Shown piece by piece: positions 60,493 to 64,000 of a stretch of DNA of 64,000 nucleotides (position 1 is its first letter; each line of letters begins with the position of its first letter). This stretch comes from Blastobasis lacticolella (Eukaryota; Arthropoda; Insecta; Lepidoptera; Blastobasidae): contig LR990049.1 of the NCBI GenBank assembly GCA_905147135.1, positions 16,385,428 to 16,449,427 of the forward strand, in the 5' to 3' direction. The notes under the pieces are model-generated. The model saw only the letters and a program-made list of their open reading frames with translations. It made no database searches and was not told where the DNA came from. The position numbers and the translations under genes were made by a program.

Positions 60493-62039
60493 CTGTTGAC
60501 AAAATAGAACAAGCGTTAATATATGTAATAGGCCTTCAACAAGGCGCCCCATTTGCACAATCTTCAGTTTTTGCAACGACCGTCACCGCCAGTCGTATGT
60601 ATTCCTTAGCTCTCCTCAGGTCAGTCCTTCATATCTGAGAATTCCATTCGGGAACAGATAAATTGTCTCCAGCTACCTCGAGATCTGATAGAAAGTTAAG
60701 TTCGCAGCTAGTCGCTCACTTAGCAACAGAACGTCGTGCATTATGCTGGCCCCTCATCTTAATACCGCATGATCAAATAGCCATGTATGAGGGGAGAAAT
60801 TTTACCGTCAAGTGGCATGTCCTTCCAAAATTTTTCCCCATACATGGTCAGTTCAAACCTGTCAAAGAAATTAATGCTGAACACATTAATTGCAAGCCAT
60901 CAATTAGTTCGACTGCACTCAATAAATCTTTTCGCATTTCAATTGCCGGCCCGTTAAAGGTTTCGTTTAAAATTTATGTCACATCCATAATGCAGTACGC
61001 GCCGGTGCTTTACAAGTAGTTTCCATTTTGTTTTAAAATTTCCATACGAAAAAGTTTCACTGCAGCGGCACAAAAGCAACGAGAACGATGTTAAAAACCA
61101 ATACAGGGAACTATATAGAAAAACAAATAACAACGCAAAAACTGTGCAACCTTTTTCCTCTCAGTTGAAAGGTTACTTACGGTTTCGTAAATTTAGTTTA
61201 GGAAAACCCAGTCTATTACTCAACCCGGAGCTCGGTCGCGACCTTCAAAAGGATAACGTTAATGGATAACCTAAAAGCCTTTATAAGCAAAATTAATTTC
61301 CAAACGGAAACAATGAAGCGGTTGAAGTTTAGCTATTTGTTGGGCTGACAATGGCGCTCCAGTTTCGTTTGTTATGGAAAGTCCAAGTTCACAAACAAGC
61401 GGCTTGGTGTAAGCCGGAGATAACAATTTGGATCCGCCGCAACTGTGCTTCGAATATGAAGATTCTGGAGCGTTTGTCTTTCGGTGTAGGGAGACTGCAA
61501 CGGCTGTTAAGTCTAAGTTTGCTCTCTACAGTAAAATTAGCCTAATTGCTTCTGAATCAACTTGTGTATCTGCCTAACAAATCAGGTTGAAAATTACATT
61601 TTCACGAGCGCTCCCTTTATCTATCGACAAACTGTTGAAAGCATTCCTATCGAGTTTGATGTTCCCGGGTCTTCCCTGAGGGCACAAAGAAAGTTCTTAA
61701 TTTATTCAAGAGCGGTCTGATCTTTGAATAAATTATGCGATCCGACCTAGACCCTTGTCTAGCTCACAATCAAACTTGGACCAGTACACGGGCTTTCATC
61801 CACTTTTATATACACTACTTGCATGCTTTCCTTTGAACGGCGTAGTCTAGACACGGCGGAAAATTAGGAGTGACGTTAGTTGCTTTGTCTCTGCAACGTG
61901 CTCAGTCGAAACCTTTGAAGACGACACATTAAACATCGAATAAAATACAATTTCGAAATACACGAACATACTTTTGCGTGGCGGTGATATTACTAAATAG
62001 AAATATGTTTAAGAAAAACTATCGTTTCCTTTAAGAGAG

Positions 62040-62390
62040 CACTAAGGAGCGTCGGTGGCCGAGTAGTTAAAGTATCCGACTCGTAGGCGAGAGGTACCGG
62101 GTTTGAGAGGCACCAATACGGCTATGTACCAATGACTCTTTTCTTGAGTACATTCATTGAATGCTATCCAATGCTCTTACGGTGAGGGAAAACGTGATGA
62201 ACTGATCAACTGAATGTGTAACCATGATACAATCTTGTCAGGTTCGTCTTTTAGCAGGATTACGGAAGTCATATGGCAGTATCTGTACTGTAATTAGCCA
62301 AACTGCTAAATCCTGGATCATGGTCAGAGCGGACCCCGGGTCCTCATGCGCGAGTGCATAACCAGAACATTAACGACAAGATGATTTTTT
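62040..62390 (+). mobile_element. tRNA-derived SINE-1, full-length copy
   Basis: The head ggtggccgagtagttaaagt has an A-box like tRNA-Leu/Ser, and gtaccgggtttgagag resembles a B-box. The body carries gctcttacggtgagggaaaa and gctaaatcctggatcatggt, and the tail is cattaacgacaagatga. The head does not fold to a full tRNA with a paired acceptor stem, so it is a SINE and not a tRNA gene. Confidence 0.75.
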
Positions 62391-63709
62391 TTACTTTAGG
62401 AGAGCAGAGAATATAAAAATATTCACAATAAACCACTTGCCAAACATTTATAAGTAATTTAATAGATTAAAATAAACAAATAGCAATATTTCTCCCGAGA
62501 ACCAGAAGCCACAAGATTTACGGACGTCCGTTTGTCATCCTTACAAGGCTACCTAGTTTCGTTACACGTGGCTCGAAAGGTTGCTTTCAATATTTGGAGA
62601 ACTGGGGAACGGATTTTTCGAAACAGAAGCACCGGGCGACGAGATATCGAATTTATTGTCATATTATACGGAGAGGATAGAGATACCACCTGACACTGTA
62701 CGCAGTTTCCTCTATCCCTGATAGGAAGAGGTGAACTATTCAAATGTAAACCACGTTTGATAGGGGCCCGCTGTTCTGATCGGTTATTGAACGCACGCGG
62801 GTGGACTTAATAAGGCTTTAACATGGGTAACGAAACGTCATCATAGTGGCAAACGCGTTCCATGTTTGTACATGTTTGTTTGGTGTTGCCTGTCGGTAAA
62901 CGAATAAAAGCTGCTGTTGACAAAAGGTCAAACGTTTTTTATTACAATTTTACAACACAAACAGCAGTATAACTACTTGAAAAAAGCTTCGTAAAACAAT
63001 ATCGGAGTTTGAAACTTTCATCACAAAAATTGGAATGACATTACTAAATTTAGTTTCATAGAAATTATTTACAAGCAAGTTACAACCGATTTTATTTTGA
63101 GAACAAAACCTTTACGTAATCTAAACCATCAGAATAGTCATTAGTAGTTTTTCGTGTAGGTTTTGGTTGCCAAGCAATAATATGAATCATGCTTTCCAAA
63201 TAGAGATAGGATCACCTTATATATCAGTCAGATTAGATCACGAGCTATCCTAACCTAACATATTCATATATATTGCCGTATTCATTGCCAAGGTTACCTT
63301 CACTTAGCTCTTTAACGCATTTAAGAATGTTATCTCGTTACTACACAAATTCACATCATATCTATTTATGGCTAAAAGCATACCCATAACCTCAAAAACT
63401 GCACTCTCTCAATATCAGAAAGCAAACGTTAGTCATCCCTTTGAGCGAACCACGACGATACTTATCAGCCTCTGTTGCGAACGCCACGTCAGCATTTTCT
63501 ATTATTCACGAGCGTGTGCAATGCGTCGCGAGCGTGTCCCGCGAACGGCATCGGGGATGATCACTTCGCGGCTGGCGAGATGCCAACGGGGGTAGCTGCA
63601 TCAATCTCGGGATAGTATGGCGAAGAGCGGGTAGGGTGGCGTATGTCAGACTGTCACATATGTATGCCGAGGCATCACAAGTTGCAGTATGCGCGATTGT
63701 AATGGTTAT

Positions 63710-63835
63710 GTTTTTATATGTTAGGGCAGACAAACACGCATTCGAGCCACCTGATGGAAAGCGGTTAACGCCGCCTATGGACATCACATCAGCAACACCA
63801 GGGGCACTAAGGATCTCCTCCTCCATACCTCTACT
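63710..63835 (-). mobile_element. LINE-C 3' tail
   Basis: Plus-strand cgagccacctgatggaaagc, ggttaacgccgcctatggac and atcagcaacaccaggggc. In the intron upstream of the first visible exon. Confidence 0.7.
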
Positions 63836-64000
63836 ACATTAGCATTGTCTAAATTAAAATAAGATGACTGAAAGCGACCTGAGTAAATCCGATGTGACAG
63901 AATCCATACCTATGTGTCATTCTACAACAAAAACCTAACGCGTTTTTTCACATTGTCTGCTCAAAAAAGAATATTGTTGGCGATAACTATTCAACGTCGC

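Larger units (their letters stand above)
41171..59134. other. 18-kb intron within the motor coding region
   Basis: Separates exon 2 (ends SSFQ) from exon 3 (starts DIDNL). It holds LINE-B, LINE-A, LINE-C and RTE fragments, SINE-1 and SINE-2 copies, the 243-bp duplication, the 29-bp hairpin and the exon 2 pseudo-copies. I see no other gene. The stretches 43673-45279, 46476-48054, 56851-57664 and 57846-58740 contain nothing I can name. Confidence 0.85.
60493..64000. other. Intron upstream of the first visible motor exon
   Basis: No exon encoding the kinesin N-terminus (VKVAVRVRP-like or FAYGQTG) is visible on the minus strand, so the intron is longer than 3.5 kb and leaves the window. It contains SINE-1 at 62040 and a LINE-C tail at 63710. 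Confidence 0.7.

Noticed and set aside
58828..59379. 183-residue minus-strand frame
   Set aside because: It is an out-of-frame reading of exon 2 and its intronic copies; the kinesin motifs are in another frame.
62046..62105. A tRNA gene
   Set aside because: A- and B-box-like sequence is present, but there is no acceptor stem pairing and the sequence continues into a SINE body seen in other copies.
1..64000. CRISPR array or prokaryote-like operon
   Set aside because: No regular repeat-spacer pattern or ribosome-binding/operon structure. The window is plainly intron-bearing nuclear DNA.

Overview
This window is animal nuclear DNA, most probably from a moth or butterfly. It has AT-rich introns, GC-rich exons bounded by splice sites, and many small retroelement pieces of types common in lepidopteran genomes (tRNA-headed SINEs, RTE-type 3' ends with a TCATCATC tail, LINE 3' fragments). 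The lepidopteran placement is an inference from repeat style and protein sequence, not from a database match.

One host gene fills almost the whole window, on the minus strand. I assembled 37 coding exons from 60492 down to 4657. All joints keep phase and the chain ends at a stop codon, giving 1845 residues. In order it encodes a kinesin motor (from Walker A onward), a neck coil, an FHA domain, the long KIF13-type stalk, a Ser/Pro-rich region with a coiled coil, and a C-terminal CAP-Gly domain. This is the architecture of KIF13B/GAKIN and Drosophila Khc-73, a kinesin-3 motor. The N-terminal roughly 100 residues must lie to the right of position 64000, because the first visible exon begins inside the P-loop.

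Layout: 1-4656 is 3' flank and probable 3' UTR, with LINE/RTE scraps at 1-800. 4657-12955 holds the last nine exons (C-terminal region, coiled coil, CAP-Gly). 14199-20992 holds small exons spaced by 1-3 kb introns. 20844-34685 is exon-dense stalk. 34539-41170 holds the FHA domain and the second half of the motor. 41171-59134 is an 18-kb intron inside the motor coding region that acts as a sink for transposable elements, including a nearly full-length LINE (LINE-B). 59135-60492 holds two motor exons. A 1.7-kb LINE with an intact reverse transcriptase frame (LINE-A) lies antisense in the 38036-40348 intron. No second host gene was found.

The most unusual feature is a set of local duplications that copy exon/intron junctions of this gene. 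The exon coding the first half of CAP-Gly is repeated four times as a 168-bp, almost identical, in-frame unit, and each unit carries the same 5' splice site. Using donor 1, 2, 3 or 4 would give in-frame proteins with one to four CAP-Gly half-domains. Weaker versions of the same pattern are three extra copies of the 3' end plus donor of a motor exon at 58741-59018, a decayed copy of a linker exon at 34400-34490, and a 44-bp copy of a junction at 8105-8161.
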